Below, in pieces: positions 28,648-36,428 of a DNA stretch of 64,000 bases. The translations under genes were made by a program, and so were the position numbers. This stretch comes from Helicobacter felistomachi (GTDB lineage Bacteria > Campylobacterota > Campylobacteria > Campylobacterales > Helicobacteraceae). The notes beneath the pieces are model-generated. The model did not search any database. It saw only the letters and a list, made by a program, of their open reading frames with translations, and had not been told where the DNA came from. Where the stretch lies: positions 1,550,001 through 1,614,000 of the forward strand of contig NZ_AP028022.1 of the NCBI RefSeq assembly GCF_030296895.1, read 5' to 3'. Numbering within the stretch: position 1 is the stretch's first letter; the number at the start of each line of letters is the position of its first letter.

Positions 28648-29005
28648 CGCTAACCCCCAACGCCCCCACAAATAGGGCTCGTCTTTGCCCAGCGTTGATC
28701 GCCCCTAAAACCGCCCCCCAAAGCCAAAAATGGGGGCAATCTCTCCCCCACAATCCTAACCTTAAAAAATGGGGGGGTATGAGAAAGGGGGGATATAAGG
28801 GGATACCCAAAAGTGGGGCTATCCCCAAGTGTATAGGGGCAACTCTTTAAAAGCCTATTTATTGGGCGTAGAGCGTCCATGCCCTTTAACACGCATGTGA
28901 TTTAGTGCCCTTAAGCCTTGCCCTTGCACCGCCGCTCTATCTGTCAAAGATATTTAACAAGGGCGTTAGATTTGCCTAAATTGAAGCCTTGCTGTGGGTT
29001 TTGCT

Positions 29006-29043
29006 TCGCTTTAAGTTTTGCCTCGCTTTAAGTTTTGCCTCGC
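29006..29043. repeat. 17-bp tandem repeat, 2.2 copies
   Basis: TCGCTTTAAGTTTTGCC occurs twice head to tail (29006-29022, 29023-29039) and is followed by TCGC of a third copy. Confidence 0.8.
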
Positions 29044-29194
29044 AAAACTTCCCATATTCTGCTAACATGTTTATTTTCAAATGCAAGATTTAAGACAAGG
29101 AAAAATATGAAAATCGAATCGGTGAAGGCTTATGAGGTGCTGGATAGTCAGGTAGTAATCCTTAACAACAACAAACGAGGACAATAATGGATTT

Positions 29195-29230
29195 TGCCAA
29201 AGTCTAGTAAAATGCCAAAGTCTAGTAAAA
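29195..29230. repeat. 18-bp tandem repeat, two copies
   Basis: TGCCAAAGTCTAGTAAAA occurs twice head to tail, 29195-29212 and 29213-29230, about 65 bases before the AAA ATPase gene. Confidence 0.8.
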
Positions 29231-29295
29231 TCTAAGGGGTTTGATCCTAAAGTCATTGAAGTACAATAATAATCATAGACGCTAGGGAGATTGCA

Positions 29296-30669
29296 ATGAA
29301 AATCGCACTTAAAAATATGGGGATTCTCCATGAAGCAGAGTTTGAAGTGGGGGATCTGACCTTGATTTGTGGAGAAAACAACATGGGGAAAACCTATGCT
29401 GCCTATAGTTTCTATGGGTATTTGAAATTCATGCACTCAGCAGAAGACAGCTTTTTAAAGATAAAGACGGCGGATTTTCATTTAGAGGATGGGTCGCGAG
29501 GTTATACCTATCGGCAACTTGAAAAAGACTTAAAATCTTATTTAGATGAGAAATTGCAACTTTATGCCAAGGACATACTTTGTAACTTCATGGCAGGCAA
29601 AGATGAGGATTTTTTAGACACAGACTTTAGATTAGAGTTGTCCATTTCTTCAGTACAAGTTAAAGATGCTCTTCAAGCATACTTGGAAAATACACAACTA
29701 CGCAAATACTTTACACTACATTACACTCTCCACAATGATCGCTTGACCTTCACAACCCCTCCCAATGCAGACTATTTACATATTTTTTTTGATGTTCTTC
29801 TCACAACCATGATGCCTAGACCATTTATCCTTAGTGTAGAAAGAACAGGGGCTTCTATTTTTCAAGGAGAATTGGATTTTGCCAAGATCAATAAATTTGA
29901 AATAGCTAGGCAACTGCTTCAGGATAAAAAGCATGAAAAGCCTGACTTCTTAGAGTTGTTTGAAATCCACCAACAGGCAAATCAGAGATCACAGATTTAC
30001 CCCAAACCCGTGAGAGACAATATTAGTTTTATTCGAGATGCCAAGCGAATCTGTAGGCAAAGTAGTATGTTTAAACAAGAAAAGGAAAAATACAAAGCAA
30101 TCCTAGACCTCTTGGGCAAGCTCGTGGGGGGCAAATATAAGGCGATGGATCTAGGCTTGTTCTTCCAACCCAAAGGTTCTAGGTCTGCCTACCCCCTTGA
30201 GATCGCCTCTAGCTCTGTGCGCTCTTTGCTCATACTGAATTATTATATTTTGCATGTAGCGCAAAAAAACGACATTTTAATGATCGATGAGCCGGAGCTC
30301 AACCTCCACCCCAATAACCAAATCCTCATGGGGCGTTTGTTAGCCCTCTTAGTGAATGCGGGGATCAAAGTGTTCATCACCACACATAGCGATTACATTG
30401 TGCGTGAATTGAGCAATTGTATCATGCTCAAAAATCTCAAAACCACACAGATAGACAACCTTAGAAAACAGGGATATACTCAAGAATATAGTTTGGATTC
30501 TAGTCGTGTTAGAGCCTATGTTGCAAAGACCATCAAGAAACAAAACACCCTAGTGCCTGTAAAAATCACACAACTGCAGGGCATTTTCATGAAAACCTTT
30601 GATGCCCCTATTGAAACACAGGGCGAAAACCAAAGCCTGATTGTTGAGAATATTGCTCTAAAATCATGA
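29296..30669 (+). CDS. AAA/ABC-type ATPase of a two-gene, defence-like unit
   Basis: 457 residues. Walker A is 'CGENNMGKTYAAYSF' near residue 26; the SGKS usual in this group is replaced by MGKT. The linker 'EIASSSVRSLLILNYYIL' resembles the signature region. Walker B is 'ILMIDEPELNLHPNNQ' near 327, and the switch motif is 'KVFITTHSDYIVREL' near 362. This is the layout of stand-alone ATPases found in OLD-, Septu-, PARIS- and AbiL-like defence units. The next gene starts nine bases downstream on the same strand. It is more AT-rich than neighbouring core genes, a sign of acquisition. I do not recognise a named system. Confidence 0.8.
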   Translation: MKIALKNMGILHEAEFEVGDLTLICGENNMGKTYAAYSFYGYLKFMHSAEDSFLKIKTADFHLEDGSRGYTYRQLEKDLKSYLDEKLQLYAKDILCNFMAGKDEDFLDTDFRLELSISSVQVKDALQAYLENTQLRKYFTLHYTLHNDRLTFTTPPNADYLHIFFDVLLTTMMPRPFILSVERTGASIFQGELDFAKINKFEIARQLLQDKKHEKPDFLELFEIHQQANQRSQIYPKPVRDNISFIRDAKRICRQSSMFKQEKEKYKAILDLLGKLVGGKYKAMDLGLFFQPKGSRSAYPLEIASSSVRSLLILNYYILHVAQKNDILMIDEPELNLHPNNQILMGRLLALLVNAGIKVFITTHSDYIVRELSNCIMLKNLKTTQIDNLRKQGYTQEYSLDSSRVRAYVAKTIKKQNTLVPVKITQLQGIFMKTFDAPIETQGENQSLIVENIALKS

Positions 30670-30678
30670 GAACCTCTT

Positions 30679-31320
30679 ATGAATCCTAATGAGTTCCAAA
30701 AGATAGCAGAAGTTATCCATGCAGAGTTGAAAGAGGAACCAAATAAACATTGTTTTGTGATGCACGAAAAGGACAAAAGAAGCTTAATGAAACAAATAAA
30801 TGTGTGTTTTAAGCCCAATGATGTCTTTTTTATCTTGAGGCAGAATGAACAAAAACACACGATTAAATTCTTTAAAGATGAAGGGACAGATGAATGGATA
30901 GATAAGAAAAAGCATGCTAAACCTAAAAGAGAGAGCTGTAAAACAGACTACACAACGGATTGTTCTTGTGATTACATCATTTTTAGGTTTAACCAAAAGA
31001 AAGGTGACATTTCTATCTATCTCTGCGAGATCAAATCAAGCTATTGTCAAGAATCCGTCAAAACAGCCCGACGACAATTTAAGGCTTCTACATGCTTTGT
31101 TAAATATTTTATAGAATGTTGCAATAGTTATTATCACAAAAATATATCTGTAAGTATGCATAATTTCCACTACATTTACCTCTATCCAAGCTCTGCTCCT
31201 AAAAGATTCAAAACATCGAGAGGCAATCTGCACGACGAAATCAAGATGATCTTTAAACCCACAGAAGTCTCCGAGAACGGGTGCGTCAATATTTCTGCAA
31301 AAGAGATATTAGGTTGTTAA
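30679..31320 (+). CDS. Candidate PD-(D/E)xK nuclease partner of the ATPase
   Basis: 213 residues, not recognised as a whole. 'DCSCDYIIFRFNQKKGD' followed by 'ISIYLCEIKSSYCQES' gives Asp98 and Glu117-x-Lys119 on consecutive predicted strands, the core of the PD-(D/E)xK fold; 'KTARRQFKASTCFVKYF' fits the following helix. Cysteine content is high. No signal or membrane segment. Its position directly after the ATPase suggests an effector whose activity the ATPase controls. Nuclease activity is an inference from the short motif and could be wrong. Confidence 0.5.
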   Translation: MNPNEFQKIAEVIHAELKEEPNKHCFVMHEKDKRSLMKQINVCFKPNDVFFILRQNEQKHTIKFFKDEGTDEWIDKKKHAKPKRESCKTDYTTDCSCDYIIFRFNQKKGDISIYLCEIKSSYCQESVKTARRQFKASTCFVKYFIECCNSYYHKNISVSMHNFHYIYLYPSSAPKRFKTSRGNLHDEIKMIFKPTEVSENGCVNISAKEILGC

Positions 31321-31459
31321 GCTCTCGAAATTTTTAAATTTCCCTACGCAATAACACCCCACACAAAACCACAATTACCACTAGCTCAAGAATGTGCTAT
31401 TAGGCGATTTGTGTAGCTTAAAGGCTATAATGCATGAGCAATGGAGCGGTTAAGAAGGG
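31321..31459. other. Intergenic spacer between nuclease candidate and Doc remnant
   Basis: Nothing further is supported here. AT-rich, no reading frame of note. Confidence 0.5.
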
Positions 31460-31650
31460 CTAGTGGCTGTGGATATGCTCTGTAATCGCCATTTCTAGCC
31501 CGTCTTTGTCTATGCTACCCACAGCAACCCCCACCATAATGTCTTCAAACACTTCTTCAAAATTCTTTAAATCCACGCCATGCCCCATTAAAAACCAGGC
31601 CCCAAGAGCAAGAGCTATCTGCTTGTTGCCGTCTAAAAAGAGGTGCTTTC
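31460..31650 (-). pseudogene. Doc/Fic-family toxin, 3' remnant
   Basis: On the minus strand 31650-31460 encodes about 63 residues ending at TAG. It begins 'KHLFLDGNKQIALALGAWFL', which matches the Doc-type Fic motif HxFxDGNKR with Gln in place of the Arg, and ends in 'MAITEHIHSH'. The upstream ~60 residues of a Doc protein, including the first helices, are absent, and no antitoxin gene lies next to it. Interpreted as a truncated, inactive toxin left in the island. Confidence 0.6.
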
Positions 31651-32185
31651 GAATCGGTCCGAGAATTGCTAGTGCTCGGGTTACTCATTTTGACAACTGG
31701 CGCATGTGAGATTAGAGGTAGAGGGGTTGTTTAGAAATGAAATTAGCGCTCTTAAACATTCAAATCTCTTCTTGTCTGAGCTCCTCACACACATTTCTGA
31801 TCTATAACCACTCTGATGCCATTTAGTGTTATTGTTTTACTTCTTAAGCATTGATAGGAAATTTGGATTTGCACCTAAGGAAGAATCTTTATAAACATAA
31901 AAGACAAGCTTCGCTTGTAAAATAAATTCTCATCTAAATGGTAAAAATTTTTTCTTAAGATTTCTTGCAAAAATTTGAGATGATTTGGGTTGATTTAAGT
32001 TCCTGAAAACGTGTCTATGCGCACGGATTTTAACCATTTTAAAAATGATGAATGATGCATTAATCTTTAGCAAGGGAGCGATTCACTAAAGTCTTACATT
32101 TATCAGCAACACTCCAAAATCCCTATTACCGACAAGATGATTTTTAAGAAAGTATCGAGAAAAAATAACAAATCGTTGTCGAGAT
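31651..32185. other. 535-bp AT-rich intergenic region
   Basis: No reading frame, RNA gene or repeat that I can support. Stop codons are frequent in all frames. Confidence 0.5.
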
Positions 32186-32744
32186 TTATTCTTCAGTTTT
32201 CTTAATTCCTTTCTCCTTATAACTTTCAATGGCTTGCTGGGCGTAGTAATGGAAACAACTATATGTTACGCCCATGAGGACAACAACAACAATGAGATTA
32301 ATATAAAAATATCCGCTTGCCCATGAGAACCACAAAGAGACCAGAGATAAAAGGATGGAATTTCTAAAAAATCCATAAGCTATATTTTTCCACAACAGCC
32401 TCTCATCTCCCCTTGTAACGCCCTTGATGTGGACGACAATGTCTTTTTCTGTATATTCTTCACATAGCCGTGCATACAACTCCGACTCCTTTTTCTTGAG
32501 ATAGTTAATGATGGGGTTGCCATGGCGTTTCCATAGGACTTGTTCAACCTGCTTGCTCAACACAGCTGAAATAAATCCAAGAACACCAGATAAAATGACA
32601 ACTAGAGTGATTAAAAGCACATTATTGCTTTGAAATAGTGTGCTTTGATTGCCGTTTAAAAAATACGGCAACAATAAACAAAAACCCCGGTGCAAACCTC
32701 GCACAGAGGATATAAGCATCTAGCAGTTGTTTAAAATCAGTCAT
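32186..32744 (-). pseudogene. Four-TM protein coupled to the MBL gene, frame-broken
   Basis: The start ATG 32744 overlaps the stop of the MBL gene (ATGACTGA), a coupled arrangement. It reads 'MTDFKQLLDAYILCARFAPG' and the frame breaks at the six-A plus-strand run 32658-32663; five would give 'FIVAVFLNGNQSTLFQ' and continue to 32186, about 185 residues. Predicted membrane segments: residues 10-27, 'LLITLVVILSGVLGFISAV', and two in 'FRNSILLSLVSLWFSWASG' and 'INLIVVVVLMGVTYSCFHYY', with a ~60-residue charged loop between the second and third. Family not recognised. Small multi-TM partners of this kind are often membrane effectors in conflict systems; this is inference. Confidence 0.55.
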
Positions 32745-33141
32745 ACCTCTCAACTTTCTCAAAAAAATCTAGCGGTGTAGCAGACACCCAGTCTCGCGAT
32801 AGAATTTTTCCTCCATGATGACATATCGTGCTTCCTTTTGTGACGATCACCTTGCAACCTCTGCGCATAAAAGCATTACACACAATATTTCTTGGATGTT
32901 TCTTATCCCCCTTCCCTGCCGAAACAAAGGCGGTGATTGAGGATAAAGGTTTTTTGCATATTCTGCCTATGAGAAGGTTCAGTGTACTTGGACTCACATT
33001 TCTCCTGCTTCCATGGTGTGGAACTTGGATAAAATTTAAATCGCTAGCAATATCAACCTTTTGTCTCACAGCAAACCTATAAGCTCTACATAACGCTTCA
33101 TTTCCAGCGTCTCCTGTTAAAAGTATGCCCCATGCCGTTCC
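32737..33141 (-). pseudogene. MBL-fold hydrolase, 3' part (interrupted by IS607-type element)
   Basis: Encodes 'GILLTGDAGNEALCRAYRFA', 'FIQVPHHGSRRNVSPSTL' and 'VSAGKGDKKHPRN', the second half of a ComEC-type metallo-beta-lactamase domain. A reading frame opening at 33162 includes transposon-end sequence and is not a genuine gene start. When the element is removed, this part continues in frame from the 5' part at 35169-35940. Confidence 0.75.
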
Positions 33142-33168
33142 TACAAACCTATAAAACCGCATAAAATT

Positions 33169-34452
33169 CTATAAAATTCTATCAATAGAAAAAATTTTTA
33201 GCGGTTTTTGCTGTATTCCTGTTTCCACCATGCTGGTTATTAGCTGACTTTTTGACAAATCAACCAATAGAGCCGTCATGTCCGCAGGCGTAAATTCAGT
33301 GGGAACTCCACTTACTAAATGCTTTACAAGATTGACGCTTGCGTTAAAATCTCTATCCACCGCCACACCGCACACATCGCACCGATACACCCTATCACTA
33401 AGCGTTAAGTCTTTTTTGACACTGCCACAGCTAGAGCAAGTTTTAGAGCTCGGGTAAAAGGCATCGGCTCTTAAAATTTTCCGCCCATAATACTTTGCCT
33501 TATACTCTAAGAGCGTGTTAAAGGCAGATATACTGACATCGCTAAGGGCTTTGGCTAGTTTAGAGTTTTTGAGCATGTTAGACACTTTCAAACTCTCCAT
33601 ACAAAGGGTTTTAGCGTGCCTGACTAGGGCGGTGCTGAGTTTGTGTAAAAAGTTATTACGGGTGTTGGCTATACGGGTATGCAATCGATTCAGCCGCAAG
33701 CTGGCTTTAAGATAATTGCGCGACTTCTTAACTCCGTCATTCTTGGTTTTCGAATGCCGTTTTTTGCTAAGTTGTCTGCTAAGTCTTTTGAGCCGTCTTG
33801 TCAGCCTATTTAAGGGCTTGGGTGCTTGTATCTGTAAGCCATTAGATAGACTAGCAAAAGCCTTTATCCCTGTATCTATGCCTAGAGTGTGGTTGTTTGC
33901 TATGGGTTTATGTGTGCGGTTAAACTCCTCTTGTGTAATGTCTGTTTGGATTGAAACATAGAATTTGTCGCCTTTTTGGCTAATGGTCGCTCCATTGATT
34001 TTGCCTTGTAATCTTAGCCTTTCGGTCATTTTGATTTTAGGCAAATTGGGGATTTTGAGATAGTCTTTTGTGCCACCTTGAATAATTTTTATTTGGTCGC
34101 CCCCAATATAAAAGCTCCCTTGATATTCTCTTTTGCGTTTAAATCTAGGATAGCTCACCTTCCCTAACTTTAAATCTCTAAAGAACTTTTGAAACGCTAG
34201 GTTTAAATGCGTAAAAGGCTGTGCGGTGGCATATTTTGTAACCTCATAGACAAAGGGATAATTCGTTTTTTTAAGAGCGTTAAACTCTTTCTTTAGGGCA
34301 AGGTGGTTAGATTTAATGCCCTTTTCGTAGTTTTCCTTCCACTTGGCTAGTCCCCAATTATAGGCTAATCGAGCACACCCAAAGGCTTTTTTAAAATGGG
34401 TCTTTGCCTTGTTGTTAGGGTTTAATTCAATCTTGTGGGTCAGTTGTAACAT
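33169..34452 (-). CDS. tnpB: TnpB, RNA-guided nuclease of the IS607-type element
   Basis: 427 residues. RuvC-type catalytic residues are all visible: Asp in 'LGIDTGIKAFASLSNG', Glu in 'TLCMESLKVSNM' and Asp in 'VDRDFNASVNLV'. A zinc ribbon 'CSSCGSVKKDLTL' with 'YRCDVCGV' lies between the last two. The N-terminal 'LQLTHKIELNPNNKAKTHF' with 'ARLAYNWGLAKW' is typical. TnpB cuts DNA guided by an RNA from the element's 3' end, which here would lie around 33142-33300. The ATG overlaps tnpA by 26 bases. All key residues are kept, so it may be active. Confidence 0.92.
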   Translation of the reverse strand: MLQLTHKIELNPNNKAKTHFKKAFGCARLAYNWGLAKWKENYEKGIKSNHLALKKEFNALKKTNYPFVYEVTKYATAQPFTHLNLAFQKFFRDLKLGKVSYPRFKRKREYQGSFYIGGDQIKIIQGGTKDYLKIPNLPKIKMTERLRLQGKINGATISQKGDKFYVSIQTDITQEEFNRTHKPIANNHTLGIDTGIKAFASLSNGLQIQAPKPLNRLTRRLKRLSRQLSKKRHSKTKNDGVKKSRNYLKASLRLNRLHTRIANTRNNFLHKLSTALVRHAKTLCMESLKVSNMLKNSKLAKALSDVSISAFNTLLEYKAKYYGRKILRADAFYPSSKTCSSCGSVKKDLTLSDRVYRCDVCGVAVDRDFNASVNLVKHLVSGVPTEFTPADMTALLVDLSKSQLITSMVETGIQQKPLKIFSIDRIL

Positions 34453-35077
34453 TGTCCTCTACCACCGCCTGCATTTGTTCTAAAAGCTGTTTGTTTTTCT
34501 TGGAACGAGCTCCATAAAGTCTAGCTGAGAATACTGTGATAATTTCCAACACATCTTTAGCTAACTCCTCCTCGAAGCGGATATTCTCATCGCCTTGATT
34601 AATGATAATCACCTCCACACCTTTAGCCTCACAAATGGCAAACACCAGCTCCGCACCAAAACGCAATAAGCGGTCTTTATGGGTCAAAACAAGCCTTTTG
34701 ACTTGGCTCTCTAGGATAAGGTTAAGAAGTTTGGTTAAGCCCTTTTTGTAATAATTCATCCCAGAGCCTAAGTCCTGTATCACTTCGTAATTAAAGCCCA
34801 GTTTCGAACAATACAGCTCCAAAACCTGCACTTGGCGGATTAAATCCTCTTTTTGGTCGGCACTAGAAACACGGGCATAGGCAATAGTCTTGCGGTTATC
34901 GTTATGAAAAACAATGTTTTTGTTGATATTTTTAAGGCTCTCTAGCTTGTATCTGCGCTCACCGCCTTTTGTGTAGTTATCGGGTTTAAGTAAGCCTTTT
35001 TTCTCCCAATTTCTTAGGGTTTGGATACTGACACCTAAAACCTTGCTTGCTTGACCTATGGATAGTAAATTACTCAT
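34427..35077 (-). CDS. tnpA: TnpA, MerR-like serine recombinase of the IS607-type element
   Basis: 216 residues, the usual IS607 transposase size. An N-terminal MerR-type helix-turn-helix ('LSIGQASKVLGVSIQTLRNW', 'GERRYK') is followed by a serine recombinase domain with 'TIAYARVSSADQKEDLIRQ' (catalytic Ser about residue 71), 'VKRLVLTHKDRLLRFGAEL' and 'ITVFSARLYGARSKKN'. It catalyses excision and insertion. ATG 35077 begins the conserved MerR helix directly. No defects seen. Confidence 0.93.
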   Translation of the reverse strand: MSNLLSIGQASKVLGVSIQTLRNWEKKGLLKPDNYTKGGERRYKLESLKNINKNIVFHNDNRKTIAYARVSSADQKEDLIRQVQVLELYCSKLGFNYEVIQDLGSGMNYYKKGLTKLLNLILESQVKRLVLTHKDRLLRFGAELVFAICEAKGVEVIIINQGDENIRFEEELAKDVLEIITVFSARLYGARSKKNKQLLEQMQAVVEDNVTTDPQD

Positions 35078-35168
35078 GCCAACATGGTAACACCTAGAAA
35101 CTTAAAAACATATAAAAAATTTACAGAGAATTATAGGATTTTATAGGGTTTATCTTGCTGTTTCTAAC

Positions 35169-35940
35169 CCTAAATTTGCATAAAGGACAACACTGCTCTC
35201 ATTTTCTCTACTTGTCATGCCATCTTCTTGCAATGTCTCATCGTACAAGGACTCGTCCACATCGCATGCCACCTCTTTTTTCAATTTTTGTGCAGATAAT
35301 TCGCCAACGCTCTTGTCCTCCTTGCCTTTCGATGAAACTTCCCATGTCTTATCAGAATTGGGTATCAGGTCATACAAATACCAATCTTTACTTGGAGATA
35401 GAACTTGAAACATACCTATCTGTTTGCCCTGATAAGGTTCTTTTATGGCAATGCCTCGATCTTTGGCATGTTCTTCTAATTTCTTGGCATATTTGTAATA
35501 CCCATGCGCAAACCTCTCTTGCATGCAATCTTCTGTTGTTCTTCCGTCCATATTAAGATCATCGCAATTCTTAACATGGGCAACGATCTCGCTAACATGC
35601 TCCCATGGTCTATGTATCCATAACTCACCTACATTTAATGTTTTTTCCTTTAACACTTCAGTTAAGCCAGAGGCATGATCTTTGTCTGGATGGGTATTGA
35701 TGACATAATCCACACGATTTGTTTTATAGTACTTGTCGATATGTTCTATTAAAGCCTGCCCGGATTCCTTTGTGCCACCATCGATGATCATAACCTTTTG
35801 CTTTTTTGGACTAAAACCATCGATCCACCATCTCAACGCAATTGCATCTCCACTACTACCTTTGCCTACGGGCAGCAAGTCTATCTCATAGCGATACTGT
35901 ATATCTTCCTTTCTTAACTTTAATTTGGCTTATTCTCCAT
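35169..35940 (-). pseudogene. MBL-fold hydrolase, 5' part (ComEC-like)
   Basis: 'KVMIIDGGTKESGQALIEHI' and 'DYVINTHPDKDHASGLTEV' give the HxDxDH-type metal site of the ComEC-like metallo-beta-lactamase branch; 'NESSVVLYANLG' is the strand before the insertion point. The frame is open only to a TTG at 35878. One more A near 35924-35926 would join it to ATG 35940, giving 'MENKPKLKLRKEDIQYRYEI'. With its 3' part it would be about 390 residues. No competence-type membrane domain is attached. Substrate unknown. The gene carries both an IS insertion and a probable frameshift, so it is inactive here. Confidence 0.75.
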
Positions 35941-36428
35941 AGCTAAAACTAGGAGATTCTGACTTCGACCGTGATGAGTCTAACATAAAACTGTTTTCAA
36001 AGTATCTACTTTATATGCAGACTCACTAGGATTAAGCTCTTTACTAGAGCTTACAAGCAACAAGAAACGCACAATAACACATACCGTATTTGGGTGGCTA
36101 CTTTTATCCTGCAGATCACCCCAAAGGATGGATAATGTGTGCGTACTAATGCATAGCAACTCAAAACCAACTATCAAGGAGCTATTAAAACTATGTTTTT
36201 ATTCTCAAATTCTCCTTTAGTCTAATAGAAAAACCAAAAAGGGGCTTATGTGGAGTGTTAGAATGGAATTTAGAAATGCAAAAAGATCATTTTGTAAAGA
36301 CCCAAAAAATTAGTTTATGCCCTACTAGTTGGGAGGAACAGCCCTTCTGGTTTGCAACCTAAGCAACTATAAACCCAAAACGCACCCAAGCTTGCATTAA
36401 AGTCCTTTAAGGGGCTATTGTAGCGCAA
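35941..36428. other. 488-bp intergenic region, island end
   Basis: Nothing I can support. A 65-codon minus-strand frame at 35980-36177 has no ribosome site or recognisable sequence. This stretch marks the edge between the accessory island and fliK. Confidence 0.5.

Larger units (their letters stand above)
28648..29295. other. 648-bp intergenic region with short tandem repeats
   Basis: No supported gene. The first ~250 bases are rich in G and C runs. 29107-29149 could encode, after an AAGGAAAAAT ribosome site, a short peptide starting 'MKIESVKAYEVLDS', which resembles the N-terminus of an enolase-type gene and then degenerates. Two short tandem repeats are listed separately. The region looks like decayed DNA at an insertion boundary. 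Confidence 0.5.
33142..35168 (-). mobile_element. IS607-type transposon inserted in the MBL gene
   Basis: About 2,027 bp holding tnpA (serine recombinase) and tnpB, both full length and overlapping. Ends are inferred from the host gene: removing this stretch and joining at one CC (GG on the coding strand) restores the reading frame and gives '...YANLGTAWGILLTGDAG...'. IS607 elements insert next to GG dinucleotides without terminal inverted repeats, as seen. Sub-terminal TATAAAA/TTTTATAG blocks occur at both ends (33150-33180; 35115-35152). End positions are certain to within about two bases because of the shared CC. Confidence 0.85.

Noticed and set aside
28556-28892. Two minus-strand frames of 80-90 codons after the Sel1-repeat gene
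   Set aside because: Composition follows G/C runs, they overlap each other and the Sel1 gene end, and neither has a recognisable motif or ribosome site.
29006-29230. Short direct repeats as a possible CRISPR array
   Set aside because: Only two copies each, directly adjacent with no spacers, and no cas genes in the window.
33142-33162. ATG at 33162 as a genuine start for the MBL 3' part
   Set aside because: The first seven codons are transposon-end sequence; the frame is explained by the interrupted gene.
35980-36177. 65-codon minus-strand frame upstream of fliK
   Set aside because: No ribosome site, no recognisable sequence, AT-rich spacer.
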